A stretch of 45,139 nt of DNA from Caulobacter sp. Lineage in GTDB: Bacteria; Pseudomonadota; Alphaproteobacteria; Caulobacterales; Caulobacteraceae. The notes under the pieces are model-generated. The model was given only the letters and a program-made list of their open reading frames with translations. It was not told the DNA's origin and searched no databases. Position numbers and translations under genes: made by a program. Positions 1 through 9,484 of the stretch are shown here, piece by piece (the stretch's first letter is position 1; each line of letters starts with the position of its first letter). Location: assembly GCA_026225565.1 (NCBI GenBank), contig JAMFTA010000049.1:1-45139 (forward strand), given 5' to 3'.

Positions 1-1641
1 GCTATGGACCGCACGCTCCTGCGCCATGGTGTAGCTCTTCATCAGCCTGTCCAACAGCTGCCCAAGCGGGGCGAGAACATCGTCGACGTGCGGCGCAGCG
101 TCCCCGGCATAGTCGGCCAGGGCGCCTGCCGCCTCATCGAGGACCGCGCCGATCTCATGCTCAAGGTCCACGCGCGAGGCCGCCTGTTGCAAGGTCTGCA
201 TCGCCAGTCGCCCCTCGGCCGCCAGGCTCATCAACTCCGACTCCATGGTGTTGCCTGCCTGTTGCAGCTTGCGCCCAGCCCCTACCAAGGCTGCGCCTAT
301 GTCTTCGGCGATCCTGGGCGTATCGCCATCGCCCGAGAGTAGTCGGGCGTCGACGGAGAGGGCGCCCAGCGCCACCAGCGCTTCCTTGGTCGCCGTCTCC
401 ATATGGCCCGCATAGGCGCGCAACTCTACCGCGATCACGCTCAGCGGCTTGCCCATTTCGCCGCTACGGAAACAGCGCAAGGTGGTGTTGAGCGCCATCT
501 CCTGTACGTCGGTCTTGATCCCTTGAAGTTGGGTGATCTGCCCGCCGAGACGCCCTGCCGCCGCCGCCGCCGAGCTGCCGACTTGCAAGGCCCTTTGGTC
601 GGCGACCGCCATGTCCTCCACCAGGATCAGGGCCTCACCCACGTGGTGCTCGAGCCCCTGAAGAAAGCCCAAGTCCTCGCTGTCGTTGCGCGTGGCGGCG
701 CGATTGCCGATGGCCAGCAGGGCGGCGGTGTCGCCCGCTATGCCCCCCATGCAGGCTCCGATCCGCGCGACGTCGCGGTGGAAATCCGTGGCCGTGGATG
801 AAAGCTGCGCGGCTAAAAGGCTGTAGACGCAGCCGGCCATCCGCTCGTGCTGGTCGGAGGTGAGGCCTTGCACATCGCGCAGATGGACCAGAGCCTGGCT
901 GATGTGCTCCACCCGTTGACGGGTGATGTCGCCGATTTGCAGGGCGCCGAGCGCCGCGCCGACCTTTTTCTGAATGCTACGGGCCAAGGCGTCGACGTCG
1001 GAGGCAATGGCGACGATGCATTGGTGATGGGATAGGATGCCTGACGCTGTTGAGGCGAGCCCCGCCGGCACCGTGGCCAACAGACCCTCGCACTGTTCGA
1101 TCAGAGTGCTCTCATGGCCGACAGCGGTTTTGAAGATACGCCTCAGCGCTTGCAGGTCGGCGTCAAAGGCGTTCAGATGCGTCGAGCCGAGCTCAATCCG
1201 ATCGCAAATCTCCTGGGCGAAGGCGCCAAATTCGTGGCCGGCGATAGCAATGGAGCCGGCGGCGATCTTGATGTCGATGGCGAAGACTCGCAGGTAGGCG
1301 AGGTTGCGGCGCATTCCCGCTATGCCATCGGCCAGATGCTCGCCGGCGATCACCAAACGCTCAATGGTTTTGTGGCGGTCGGCATGTTGAGCGGGAAGCG
1401 CGAGCAGGTTCGCCGCGGCGGTCATGAGTTCGCCGGTGGTGGCGGCTACGGCGTCGCCGTCCAAGCTTTGGCTGAGCTGGTTCACGGATTCCAAAAGACG
1501 GCCCAAGCTGTCGACCGCCTGGCCGAGAACCTCACCAGCCTCCAAAAAACGACCCTCAACGGCCATGCGGGCCGCCTCTAGCTGGTCCTCCAACTCAAAG
1601 CGCTGAGGGGGTGGCGACAAGGTGGCGATGGCGAGGCGCAT
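1..1641 (-). CDS. Soluble MCP-hairpin (chemotaxis-like) protein, C-terminus outside window
   Basis: The minus-strand frame is open from an ATG at 1641 to the window edge, giving 547 codons with no stop, so the C-terminus is missing. The start is preceded by a GAAAGA stretch. No signal peptide, membrane segment or HAMP domain is visible, so it should be cytoplasmic. It is long, helical and Ala/Leu-rich. Around residue 240 it has GDITRQRVEHI, a pattern common in soluble chemotaxis-type coiled-coil proteins. Around residues 380-405 MALNTTLRCFRSGEMGKPLS and VIAVELRAYAGHM match the tip of the MCP signalling hairpin (consensus IALNAAIEAARAGE..GFAVVA.EVR.LA), though divergent. By family it would contact CheW/CheA or act as a decoy scaffold. 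No che gene is in the window. The 252 bases to the upstream gene hold no clear ORF. Confidence 0.8.
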   Translation of the reverse strand, partial: MRLAIATLSPPPQRFELEDQLEAARMAVEGRFLEAGEVLGQAVDSLGRLLESVNQLSQSLDGDAVAATTGELMTAAANLLALPAQHADRHKTIERLVIAGEHLADGIAGMRRNLAYLRVFAIDIKIAAGSIAIAGHEFGAFAQEICDRIELGSTHLNAFDADLQALRRIFKTAVGHESTLIEQCEGLLATVPAGLASTASGILSHHQCIVAIASDVDALARSIQKKVGAALGALQIGDITRQRVEHISQALVHLRDVQGLTSDQHERMAGCVYSLLAAQLSSTATDFHRDVARIGACMGGIAGDTAALLAIGNRAATRNDSEDLGFLQGLEHHVGEALILVEDMAVADQRALQVGSSAAAAAGRLGGQITQLQGIKTDVQEMALNTTLRCFRSGEMGKPLSVIAVELRAYAGHMETATKEALVALGALSVDARLLSGDGDTPRIAEDIGAALVGAGRKLQQAGNTMESELMSLAAEGRLAMQTLQQAASRVDLEHEIGAVLDEAAGALADYAGDAAPHVDDVLAPLGQLLDRLMKSYTMAQERAVHS

Positions 1642-1893
1642 GGGGTCTTTCGAAGTTCAGATCAGCATGGCGCTCTATGTCCGAAGGTGTGATTAAGGAC
1701 GGCTGCTACCGTATGCCGCACCGGTCGATTAACGATGAGTGACTTTGTCACCCGTGACGGGCGGGCGGCCTCGTTGTCTGCGATTTGCAACACCCCCAGC
1801 CTGGCGCAGCGCGTCGGAAAGCGTCCGCCCGGCGCAATCAGGCGCTGTTGTATTCTGAGGGTTCGCCTTTCGATATTCGCCCCCTGTCGGCGA

Positions 1894-2646
1894 CTACGCA
1901 GAAGCGAGGCCCGCCACCTTCCACCGAGCCAGGCGCTCGTAATAGGGGAAGGCCGCGTCCGCGATGCGGCGGTTATCGGCGTCAAGGGTTGGGGCTGCGG
2001 CCTTTGGCTTTTGGGCGAACCCGGTTGAGCGCTCCACCTGATCGTACCAGGCCGGCGCCCAGACGCCGTCGCTGGCCCGGCGGCCCTGGTTCCACGACAG
2101 CATCGCCTCACTGAACGGGATCCCGATCGCGGCGCAGAGGGCGCTCAGGGTCTCGCGGGGGGCGGCGGTGATGTCGGCGCCTTCGACCACCGGCGGCGCG
2201 TGGCCGAGGCGGTCTGCTTCCCGATCGAAAAGCTCCGCTTGGCGGACGATGCCGATGTCGTCGAGTATGACCTCGCCGCGCTTTTCCCGGTATGACGCGA
2301 CGATCTCGTCGGGCCTACGGATGAGGAAGGCGTTGCGGCACGAGGTCATCCAGTCGGTCCCCACCTGGGGCAGCATGTGTTGGGTCATGTGCTTTTGGTA
2401 GAAGATCGGCGCGCCGTTCGGACAGGGTTCCAGAAGGGTCTTTACGACCTCGCGCCAATCGGTGGGCTGGCTCTTCAGCACCTCGTCCCGCATGGGATGG
2501 ATGACGCCGGTGGCGTGAAGATAGGCCGCGTAGAAAGGTTCGTCGATCACCTCCGTATCGGGCCGGCTTTCGAATGAGCGCATCAGGGCGGTGGAGATGT
2601 TGCGTGGCCCCGACCACATGGCGATCCGTATCGGCTCCCCGCTCAT
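1894..2646 (-). CDS. Sulfotransferase-like P-loop protein
   Basis: The protein has 250 residues. The N-terminal WSGPRNISTALMRSF (about residues 11-25) is a PAPS-binding-type 5' loop, and NAFLIRRPDEIVASY (about 104-118) matches the 3'-phosphate-binding region of the sulfotransferase fold. No signal peptide is present. Its ATG overlaps the stop of the upstream class IV aminotransferase in an ATGA arrangement (2643-2646), so the two are translationally coupled. Proteins of this kind are repeatedly found beside or fused to branched-chain-aminotransferase-like enzymes (family knowledge). The substrate is unknown, and sulfonation activity is inferred from fold motifs only. Confidence 0.78.
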   Translation of the reverse strand: MSGEPIRIAMWSGPRNISTALMRSFESRPDTEVIDEPFYAAYLHATGVIHPMRDEVLKSQPTDWREVVKTLLEPCPNGAPIFYQKHMTQHMLPQVGTDWMTSCRNAFLIRRPDEIVASYREKRGEVILDDIGIVRQAELFDREADRLGHAPPVVEGADITAAPRETLSALCAAIGIPFSEAMLSWNQGRRASDGVWAPAWYDQVERSTGFAQKPKAAAPTLDADNRRIADAAFPYYERLARWKVAGLASA

Positions 2647-3557
2647 TGTCCAAGCGCCTCGCTGTCCTTCAGGGTCTCGTAGGCGGCGCGCAGATGCGCC
2701 GTGACGAGCCCGGGCAGAGCATGGGGCAGGGCATGTCCATCGATCTCGCGCACGGGGGTCAGACCGCCGAAGGTTCCGGTGACGAAGGCCTCGTCCGCCG
2801 CATGAGCGGCCTCAAGCGGAAAGTCGCCCAGCTCGATCGGCACGCCGTGAGCGCCGCAGAGGGCGATGGTCTTGGCGCGGGTGACGCCGTTGAAGCAGTA
2901 GTCGCCCCTGGAGGTGTGAACGACGCCGTCCTTGACGAAGAAAAAGTTGGTGGCGTTGCAGCTGGAAATGAACCCCTTGGGGTCGAGCATCAGGGCTTCG
3001 TCCGCGCCAAGCTCGATCGCTTGGAGCAGGGCCGTTATCAAGTTCAAACGGCTGTGGGAGTTCAGGCGCATGTCGAACATCTCAGCCGGCGTGCAGCGGA
3101 TGGAGGCGGTTGCAAGGGACAAGCCTCTAGCGGCGAGGGCGGGGCTGGGGGTCTTGCGTTCCGCCAGGATGACCACGGTGGGATGGCCGAGGGCGTTGCG
3201 CGGATCCTGGTTGGCCCCGGTCTTGGGCCCGCGGGTGACCATCACCCGGATATGCACACCGTCCTCAAATCCGTTGGCCCGCAATGTGCGCCAGATTTCT
3301 GCGACGAGCGCCTCGCGCGAGAGGCCGATATCCAGCCGGATCGCCGCCGCCCCTGCGAACAGCCGCTCCACGTGTTCGTCCAGGAAAAGGAGCGCACCCT
3401 TGTGCAGACGCAGCCCTTCCCAGACACCGTCGCCGACGACGAAACCGGCGTCGAAAATGGAGACCTTGGCTTCCGCGCGCGGGACCAGATCGCCGTTCAG
3501 GCCGATCAGGACCGTGGCGTTTGCGGGGTCGTCCTCGAAGTCCTGGCTGCCGGCCAT
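2643..3557 (-). CDS. Class IV (branched-chain/D-amino-acid type) aminotransferase-like protein
   Basis: A 304-residue PLP fold-type IV protein. The start chosen is the ATG at 3557 because AGGAA lies about 6 bases upstream; the frame is open to 3725, but that stretch overlaps the divergent gene and has no family match. Family hallmarks are GDGVWEGLRLHKGALLFLDE near residue 45, ADEALMLDPKGFISSCNATN near 200, and EAFVTGTFGGLTPV near 260. The segment that should hold the Schiff-base lysine reads DMRLNSHSRLNLITALL and contains no lysine, unlike the second class IV enzyme of this window (EAKAAGLYM). Either the lysine is displaced or transaminase activity is lost. It is first in an operon with the sulfotransferase-like gene. 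Confidence 0.85.
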   Translation of the reverse strand: MAGSQDFEDDPANATVLIGLNGDLVPRAEAKVSIFDAGFVVGDGVWEGLRLHKGALLFLDEHVERLFAGAAAIRLDIGLSREALVAEIWRTLRANGFEDGVHIRVMVTRGPKTGANQDPRNALGHPTVVILAERKTPSPALAARGLSLATASIRCTPAEMFDMRLNSHSRLNLITALLQAIELGADEALMLDPKGFISSCNATNFFFVKDGVVHTSRGDYCFNGVTRAKTIALCGAHGVPIELGDFPLEAAHAADEAFVTGTFGGLTPVREIDGHALPHALPGLVTAHLRAAYETLKDSEALGQ

Positions 3558-3711
3558 GCACGTTCCTTTTGCGTCGCCCCCGGTCAGAATACAGGCAGGG
3601 CCGAAGACGAATAGCGGGCTTTTGGGGATTTGGCCCGAAAAGACCCGACCAATCTGGCGAAGCGCGAGGCGGTCGGTTAGAGCCGATGGACGGCGAGGGG
3701 CGGAACACGGC

Positions 3712-5481
3712 ATGAAATCCACCACATCGATGACAGTCGTTCTTTGCAGTCTGTCACTGATGGTCGCTGCCGCCCATGGGGCGACGCCTGGCCCTAGCGA
3801 TGCAGACCTGAAGTTCCGCGCCCTCTACACCCGCGAATGGGCCTGGCGGGAGCAGCAGCAAATGGTCGATCAGGATGACGAGACGGGGCCGGTCCTGCCG
3901 AACCTGCCCGATGTCAATCCAGCCGCCGAGGCCCAGAGGACCGCCTATTGGACCGAAGTGAGCCGCGCCCTCGGAACGATCGATCCCACCGCCCTTTCGC
4001 CGGCGGAACATGTGAACTACGCCGTCTATCGGGCCCAGATCTCCGCCTTGCTCGCCGATCAGCAGTTTCGCGAATACGAGAAGCCCCTGAACGCTGACAC
4101 CTTTTTCTGGGGAGAGCCGGCGTCAGTCGCCCGCCGAAAGCTGAAGACCGAGGCGGACCTACGCAACTTCATCAGTCAGATGAACGACGTCCCACGCTAT
4201 TTCGCCGAACAGACCGCCAACATGCGCGCCGGCCTGGCCCGCGGCTTCACGCCCCCGCAGATCACCTTGATCGGCCGCGACGACACCATCGCCTCTGTGG
4301 CCGACGCCAAGGCCCCTGAGGACACCGTATTCTACAAGCCCTTCCTGGCCATGCCGCCCAGCATTTCCGCCGAGACCCAGGCGCAGTTGCGCGCGGAAGC
4401 GGCGGCGGCGATCCGCGACAAGGTGATCCCGGCGCACAGGGCGCTGCTGAGCTTCATGCGGCAGGACTATATCCCGCACGCCCGCAAGACTCTGGCGGCC
4501 GAAGCCCTGCCGGATGGGAAGGCCTATTATCAATCGAAGCTGGTCGAGTTCACCACCACGGACATGACGCCCGACCAGATATATCGGTTGGGCGAGGCCG
4601 AGGTCGCCCGCATCCATGCGCAGATGCTCGATGTTATGAAGGAGGTCCGTTTCCAGGGAGACCTGCCGGCCTTCCTGACCTTTCTGCGGACGGACAAACA
4701 GTTCTACGCCACGACGCCGCTTCAGCTCCTGAAGGAGGCGGCCTATATCGCCAAACAGTTCGACGGCAAGGCGTCCACCTACTTCGGCCACCTACCGCGC
4801 GGGCGCTTCGCCATCGAGCCGGTTCCCGACGACATCGCGCCCTATTTCACCGGCGGTCGCGGCGGTCCTGGCGTCTATATCGTCAATACCTACGACCTGC
4901 CCTCGCGGCCGCTCTATTCCCTGCGGGCGCTGACCTTGCACGAGTCGGCGCCCGGCCACGCCTTCCAGATGCCGCTGGCGGCCGAAAACAAGGATCAGCC
5001 GGATTTTCGGCGCAAGACCTACATCTCGGCCTATGGAGAGGGTTGGGCTCTTTACTGCGAGAAGCTGGGCCTGGAGATGGGCCTTTACGAGACGCCCTAC
5101 GACCGCTTTGGCATGTTGAGCTATCAGATGTGGCGGGCGGCGCGCCTGGTGGTCGACACCGGCATCCACGCCAAGGGATGGACCCGCGAACAGGCGCAGG
5201 CCTTTCTTCGCGACAATACGGCCCTGTCGCAGCATGAGATCGAGACCGAGGTGGATCGCTATATCGCCTGGCCCGGGCAGGCGGACTCCTACTACCTTGG
5301 CGAACTGGCCATCGTGCGGGCGCGGGCCAGGGCCGAGGCGGCGCTCGGACCGAAGTTCAACATCCGCGCCTTCCACGACGCGGTGCTGGAGCTCGGGTCC
5401 GTTCCCCTATCGACGATCGATCAGCGGATCGACCGCTTTATCGCCGAGGGCGGCAGGGGGCCGTATCCCGACGAGGAATAG
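3712..5481 (+). CDS. DUF885-family metallopeptidase-like protein, exported
   Basis: 589 residues from the ATG at 3712. This start gives a good signal peptide (MKSTTSMTVVLCSLSLMVAA ending near AHG); the frame is open further upstream, but that part overlaps the divergent aminotransferase. The C-terminal half contains LTLHESAPGHAFQ (about residue 405), a HExxxxH zinc motif, followed by SAYGEGWALYCE, where the third ligand Glu is expected, and DRYIAWPGQADSYYLG near 520. These are hallmarks of the DUF885/M3-like collagenase-related family. It probably acts as a periplasmic or secreted peptidase. The M24 peptidase and amino-acid permease downstream on the same strand fit peptide use. Confidence 0.9.
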   Translation: MKSTTSMTVVLCSLSLMVAAAHGATPGPSDADLKFRALYTREWAWREQQQMVDQDDETGPVLPNLPDVNPAAEAQRTAYWTEVSRALGTIDPTALSPAEHVNYAVYRAQISALLADQQFREYEKPLNADTFFWGEPASVARRKLKTEADLRNFISQMNDVPRYFAEQTANMRAGLARGFTPPQITLIGRDDTIASVADAKAPEDTVFYKPFLAMPPSISAETQAQLRAEAAAAIRDKVIPAHRALLSFMRQDYIPHARKTLAAEALPDGKAYYQSKLVEFTTTDMTPDQIYRLGEAEVARIHAQMLDVMKEVRFQGDLPAFLTFLRTDKQFYATTPLQLLKEAAYIAKQFDGKASTYFGHLPRGRFAIEPVPDDIAPYFTGGRGGPGVYIVNTYDLPSRPLYSLRALTLHESAPGHAFQMPLAAENKDQPDFRRKTYISAYGEGWALYCEKLGLEMGLYETPYDRFGMLSYQMWRAARLVVDTGIHAKGWTREQAQAFLRDNTALSQHEIETEVDRYIAWPGQADSYYLGELAIVRARARAEAALGPKFNIRAFHDAVLELGSVPLSTIDQRIDRFIAEGGRGPYPDEE

Positions 5482-5530
5482 AGCTCCGCCCAATAGTGCG
5501 CGGCGACAAGGCAAGATGAAGGATCGAACG

Positions 5531-6742
5531 ATGACGGCGGGCGTGGGTGGATCGACGGTGCAACTGGAGCTGGCGGGACTGGAGCCGCCGTCTGGCCGGC
5601 CCGCCGCCATCGGTAAGGCTGATCACGAGGCGCGCCTCGCCAAGGCGCGTGGACTGACGGCGGATTTGGGCGCCGGGGCGCTCATCGTGGGCGCGGGCGC
5701 CAGCCTTCGCTATTTCACCGGCATCGGCTGGGGCGCCACCGAGCGCCTGGTGGCGCTGATCCTACCCGTGACCGGGGCTCCCATCGTCATCTGCCCCGCG
5801 TTCGAGCTGGGGTCGCTGCAGGCCAGCCTTGTCATCGACGCCGATATTCGCCTCTGGCAGGAGGACCAGCCGCCCGCCGCCCTCGTCGCGGCGGTGCTGG
5901 CCGAGCGAGGCGTCGGGACGCTCGCCTTCGATCCCGCCTTGCCGTTTCTGGTGTTCGATGCGGTCCGTCAGGCCGCGGCGAGCCTCGCCATCGTCAGCGG
6001 GACGGATGTCATCGACGGCTGCCGCAGCGCCAAATCAGCCAATGAGCTGGCCTGCCTCCAGTACGCCAAGACCCTCACCCTCGACGTCCATCGTCGCGCC
6101 GCCAGAATCCTCGCGCCGGGCGTCACCACGGGCGAGGTGAAGCGCTTCATCGACGCAGCCCACCGCAAGGGCGGCGCCGACAACGGCTCCTACTTTTGCG
6201 CCGTGCAGTTCGGCGTCGCCAGCGCCTATCCCCACGGCCTGCCGGGCGAGCAGACCCTGGCGGACGGGGATCTCGTGCTGATCGACACGGGATGCCAGAT
6301 CCACGGCTATCACTCCGACATCACCCGCACCTACGTCTTCGGCGAGCCGAACGTGGAGCACCGCCGGATCTGGGCCATCGAACACGAGGCCCAGGCCGCC
6401 GCCTTCGCCGCCGCCCGCCCCGGCGTCCCTTGCGAAGCGATCGATCAGGCCGCCCGCGACGTGCTGGAACGCCATGGCCTCGGGCCCGACTACGCCTTGC
6501 CCGGCCTGCCCCATCGCACCGGACACGGAATTGGCCTCTCCATCCATGAGGCGCCCTATCTGGTGCGAGGGGACAAGACGCCGCTCGCGCCCGGCATGTG
6601 CTTTTCCAACGAGCCGATGATCGTGCTCCCGGACCGCTTCGGCGTCCGTCTTGAGGACCATTTCTACGTCACCGAGGACGGCGCGGCATGGTTCACCCAG
6701 CCCTCCGCCTCCATCGACCAGCCCTTTCCAGAGGCGGCCTGA
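5531..6742 (+). CDS. M24-family Xaa-Pro aminopeptidase/dipeptidase
   Basis: 403 residues from the ATG at 5531, which has AAGGA 7 bases upstream; an in-frame ATG at 5516 is the alternative start. The N-terminal creatinase-like domain includes RYFTGIGWGATER. The C-terminal pita-bread domain keeps all five metal ligands of M24: two Asp in LIDTGCQIHGYHSDITRT, His in HRTGHGIGLSIHE, Glu in SNEPMIV and Glu in VRLEDHFYV. No signal peptide is seen, so it should be a cytoplasmic dinuclear-metal peptidase acting on X-Pro peptides. The gene lies about 50 bases after the DUF885 peptidase and about 36 bases before an amino-acid permease, which suggests one peptide-utilisation unit. Confidence 0.9.
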   Translation: MTAGVGGSTVQLELAGLEPPSGRPAAIGKADHEARLAKARGLTADLGAGALIVGAGASLRYFTGIGWGATERLVALILPVTGAPIVICPAFELGSLQASLVIDADIRLWQEDQPPAALVAAVLAERGVGTLAFDPALPFLVFDAVRQAAASLAIVSGTDVIDGCRSAKSANELACLQYAKTLTLDVHRRAARILAPGVTTGEVKRFIDAAHRKGGADNGSYFCAVQFGVASAYPHGLPGEQTLADGDLVLIDTGCQIHGYHSDITRTYVFGEPNVEHRRIWAIEHEAQAAAFAAARPGVPCEAIDQAARDVLERHGLGPDYALPGLPHRTGHGIGLSIHEAPYLVRGDKTPLAPGMCFSNEPMIVLPDRFGVRLEDHFYVTEDGAAWFTQPSASIDQPFPEAA

Positions 6743-6778
6743 CGTCCGGCCAAAACCACTACCAGGAGCGTAGACAGC

Positions 6779-8191
6779 ATGGCGTTTTGGGCGCGGCGAA
6801 AGTCGCTGGATGCGATCCTCCAGGTCGAGGAGAGCCGTAGACTAACGCCAACTCTGAGCTGGCCACACCTGATTGCTCTCGGCATCGGCGCCATCATCGG
6901 CACCGGCATCTACACCCTGACAGGCATTGGCGCGGAGCGGGCTGGCCCGGCGGTGATCTTGGCGTTCGCGGCCTGCGGCGTCCTCTGCGTGTTCGCGGCC
7001 CTCGCCTACGCTGAGATGGCCACCATGATCCCGGCGGCAGGCAGCGCCTATACCTACGCCTATGCGGTGCTGGGGGAGGGCGCGGCCTGGATCATGGGCT
7101 GGAGTTTGATCCTGGAATATTCCGTCACCTGCAGCGCGGTCGCCGTCGGCTGGTCAGGCTATATGGTCGGGCTTTTGCGGAGCATCGGCGTCACCCTGCC
7201 GGCCGGCTTGCTCGCCGGCCCGCAAGGTGGAGGCGTGGTCAATCTGCCCGCCGTCCTGATCGTGCTGGCGGTGACCGGGCTTCTGGTTCGGGGCGCAAAG
7301 GAAAGCGCGACGGTGAACCTTGGCCTGGTGGCGATCAAGATCGTCGCCCTCTGCGTGTTCGTGGCGCTGACCTTTACCGCCATTCGACCTGCGCACTTCA
7401 CGCCCTTCATGCCCTATGGATTCACCTCCCAAACGATCAACGGGCATACCAAGGGTGTGATGGCCGCCGCGGCAATCATCTTCTTCGCCTTCTTTGGGTT
7501 CGACGCCGTTTCGACCTCGGCGGAAGAGGTAAAGAACCCTGGGCGCGACCTCACCATCGGCATCATCGGTTCGATGGTGATCAGCACCGTCATCTACATG
7601 ATCGTTGCCGCCTGCGCCGTCGGCGCGTGGCCCTACGCGGCGTTCGCCCGGAGCAATGAGCCCCTGGCCTTCATTTTGCGCGAACTGCACCACCCCCTCG
7701 CCGCCTTCGCCATCGCCGCGGCCGCGGTGATCGCCCTGCCGAGCGTGATCCTGGTGATGATGTTCGGACAGACGCGGGTGTTCTTCGTGATGGCGCGCGA
7801 CGGTCTCCTCCCCCATGGCCTCAGCCGGCTGCAAGGCCGGCGCGGATCGCCGATGGCCCTGACCTTGATCGTCGGCGCCTTTGTGGCCGTGGTGGCGGGC
7901 TTGTTCCGGCTGGATCAGATCGCCGAACTTTCCAACGCGGGCACTCTGCTCGCCTTCATCTGTGTCTCGGTCTGCGTGATGGTGCTGAGGGTGCGAAGTC
8001 CCGATATCCCCCGCCTATTCCGCTGTCCGGCGGTCTGGATCGTCGCGCCTCTCTCCGTGGCCGGCTGCCTCTACTTCACCATCAGTCTGCCTCCGGCGAC
8101 CTTGCTGCGCTTCGCCGTGTGGAACGTGGTCGGGGTGATCGTCTATCTCTGCTACGGGCGCCGGAAGAGTCTGGTCGGCTCGATCAACTGA
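6779..8191 (+). CDS. APC-superfamily amino-acid permease (cationic amino acid transporter type)
   Basis: 470 residues, with an N-terminal cytoplasmic stretch and about 12 hydrophobic helices. TM1 contains GIGAIIGTGIYTLTG, the substrate-binding signature of the amino-acid/polyamine/organocation superfamily. IIFFAFFGFDAVSTSAEEV (TM6 region) and TRVFFVMARDGLLPHGLSR are typical of CAT-type permeases (YhdG/CAT). AGGAG lies upstream of the ATG. It follows two peptidase genes closely, so uptake of amino acids or small peptide products is a reasonable role. The substrate cannot be read from sequence. It ends 50 bases before a convergent transporter gene; no strong terminator is visible between them. 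Confidence 0.9.
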   Translation: MAFWARRKSLDAILQVEESRRLTPTLSWPHLIALGIGAIIGTGIYTLTGIGAERAGPAVILAFAACGVLCVFAALAYAEMATMIPAAGSAYTYAYAVLGEGAAWIMGWSLILEYSVTCSAVAVGWSGYMVGLLRSIGVTLPAGLLAGPQGGGVVNLPAVLIVLAVTGLLVRGAKESATVNLGLVAIKIVALCVFVALTFTAIRPAHFTPFMPYGFTSQTINGHTKGVMAAAAIIFFAFFGFDAVSTSAEEVKNPGRDLTIGIIGSMVISTVIYMIVAACAVGAWPYAAFARSNEPLAFILRELHHPLAAFAIAAAAVIALPSVILVMMFGQTRVFFVMARDGLLPHGLSRLQGRRGSPMALTLIVGAFVAVVAGLFRLDQIAELSNAGTLLAFICVSVCVMVLRVRSPDIPRLFRCPAVWIVAPLSVAGCLYFTISLPPATLLRFAVWNVVGVIVYLCYGRRKSLVGSIN

Positions 8192-8241
8192 TCGCCCCTG
8201 CCGGAGAAGCATCGGTCCGGTGTGACGGCGCCCGCCCCGGC

Positions 8242-9225
8242 TCAGTCGCCGATGCGGGCTCCATAGCGCCGGGCCAGCACGGCGCAGACCATCAGCTGTA
8301 TCTGGTGGAACAACATCAAGGGGACGATGATCGGTCCCACCACGGCGGCGGGAAACAAGACGCTGGCCATGGGCACGCCGGAGGCCAGGCTCTTCTTGGA
8401 GCCGCAGAACACCAGGGTGATCTCGTCGGGCTTGGAGAAGCCCACGCGCCGCGCGAAAACGGTGGTGGCCATGAGGGCGACGGCCAGGACGACGATGTCC
8501 AGGACGATGATCACCAAGAGATCCGTCCAGCCCATCTTGCCCCAAAGCCCCTCGATAACCGCCGCGCTGAAGGCGGTATAGACGACAAGCAGGATCGAGC
8601 CGCGATCCACCAGGGTCAGCGCCTTCTTATGCTTGTCGATGAAGCGGCCGATCCAGGGGCGCAAAAGATGGCCGCCGATGAAGGGGACCAAGAGCTGCAG
8701 CATGATGGCGCCGATCGCTTCGCCCATGTCGCCGCTCTGTCCATGCACCCCCAAGAGCACCGCCGCCAGCACCGGGGTAAGGAAGATTCCGATTAGGTTG
8801 GAGGCCGAGGCGCTGCACACCGCCGCCGCCACATTGCCCCGGGCCACCGAGGTGAAGGCGATTGAAGACTGCACAGTGGAGGGCAGGATGCACAGATAGA
8901 GGATGCCGGTGGCGATGGCCGGCGAGATCAGCGCCGGGGCGGCCAGGCGCAGCAACAGCCCGATCGCCGGAAACAGCACGAAGGTCGAGGCCAGCACCGC
9001 CAGGTGCAGGCGCCAGTGGCCCGCTCCCGCCAGGATCGCCTCTCGCGACAGCTTGGCCCCGTGCATGAAGAACAACAGGGCGATGGCGAAGTCGGTGACC
9101 GCGCCGAACACCTTCGCCGCCTCGCCCCGACACGGGAGCAGTGAGGCGATCAGCACCGTTCCGACCAGAGACAGGGTGAAGTTGTCTGGCCGCAGCCGGG
9201 CGACGGTGGCGAGGATACGGGACAA
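8242..9225 (-). CDS. Bile acid:sodium symporter family (YfeH/P7-type) transporter
   Basis: A membrane protein with about 10 helices. The frame is open to 9540, but the conserved family start corresponds to LSRILATVARLRPDNFTLSL. I chose the TTG at 9225, which has GAGG 8 bases upstream and gives 327 residues, the normal family length. An ATG at 9297 would add a basic 24-residue extension. Family hallmarks are FMHGAKLSREAI, LCILPSTVQSSIAFTSVARG, SASNLIGIFLTP and FCGSKKSLASGVPMA, the last matching the conserved crossover helix. Homologues move organic anions with sodium; the substrate here is unknown. It is divergent from the CusF-like gene. Confidence 0.85.
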   Translation of the reverse strand: MSRILATVARLRPDNFTLSLVGTVLIASLLPCRGEAAKVFGAVTDFAIALLFFMHGAKLSREAILAGAGHWRLHLAVLASTFVLFPAIGLLLRLAAPALISPAIATGILYLCILPSTVQSSIAFTSVARGNVAAAVCSASASNLIGIFLTPVLAAVLLGVHGQSGDMGEAIGAIMLQLLVPFIGGHLLRPWIGRFIDKHKKALTLVDRGSILLVVYTAFSAAVIEGLWGKMGWTDLLVIIVLDIVVLAVALMATTVFARRVGFSKPDEITLVFCGSKKSLASGVPMASVLFPAAVVGPIIVPLMLFHQIQLMVCAVLARRYGARIGD

Positions 9226-9484
9226 AGGTTGAGCCTCGATGGGGGACCGCGTCCGACCTCGAAGCTGCCGGCGATGGTGAAATAACCGCCTCCTCATAGG
9301 CGGCCCGACGTTGCGGTCAATCGCCAGGGTTGACTTTTGTCGTGCAAACTCTGGGTCGGTTTGAGTTCGAGGGCCACTTCCTATCTTTTGGATCTGGCGA
9401 GGTTCGTCCCGGCCAACGGGAGACAGGGGGCCTCTGCGTCGATCCTGACATCTTTTGTCCCTGCTTTGGCGCGATGATAGGGGC

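Noticed and set aside
2932-3711. Extension of the DUF885 protein to 849 residues
   Set aside because: The extra part overlaps the divergent aminotransferase and its promoter; the ATG at 3712 begins a proper signal peptide.
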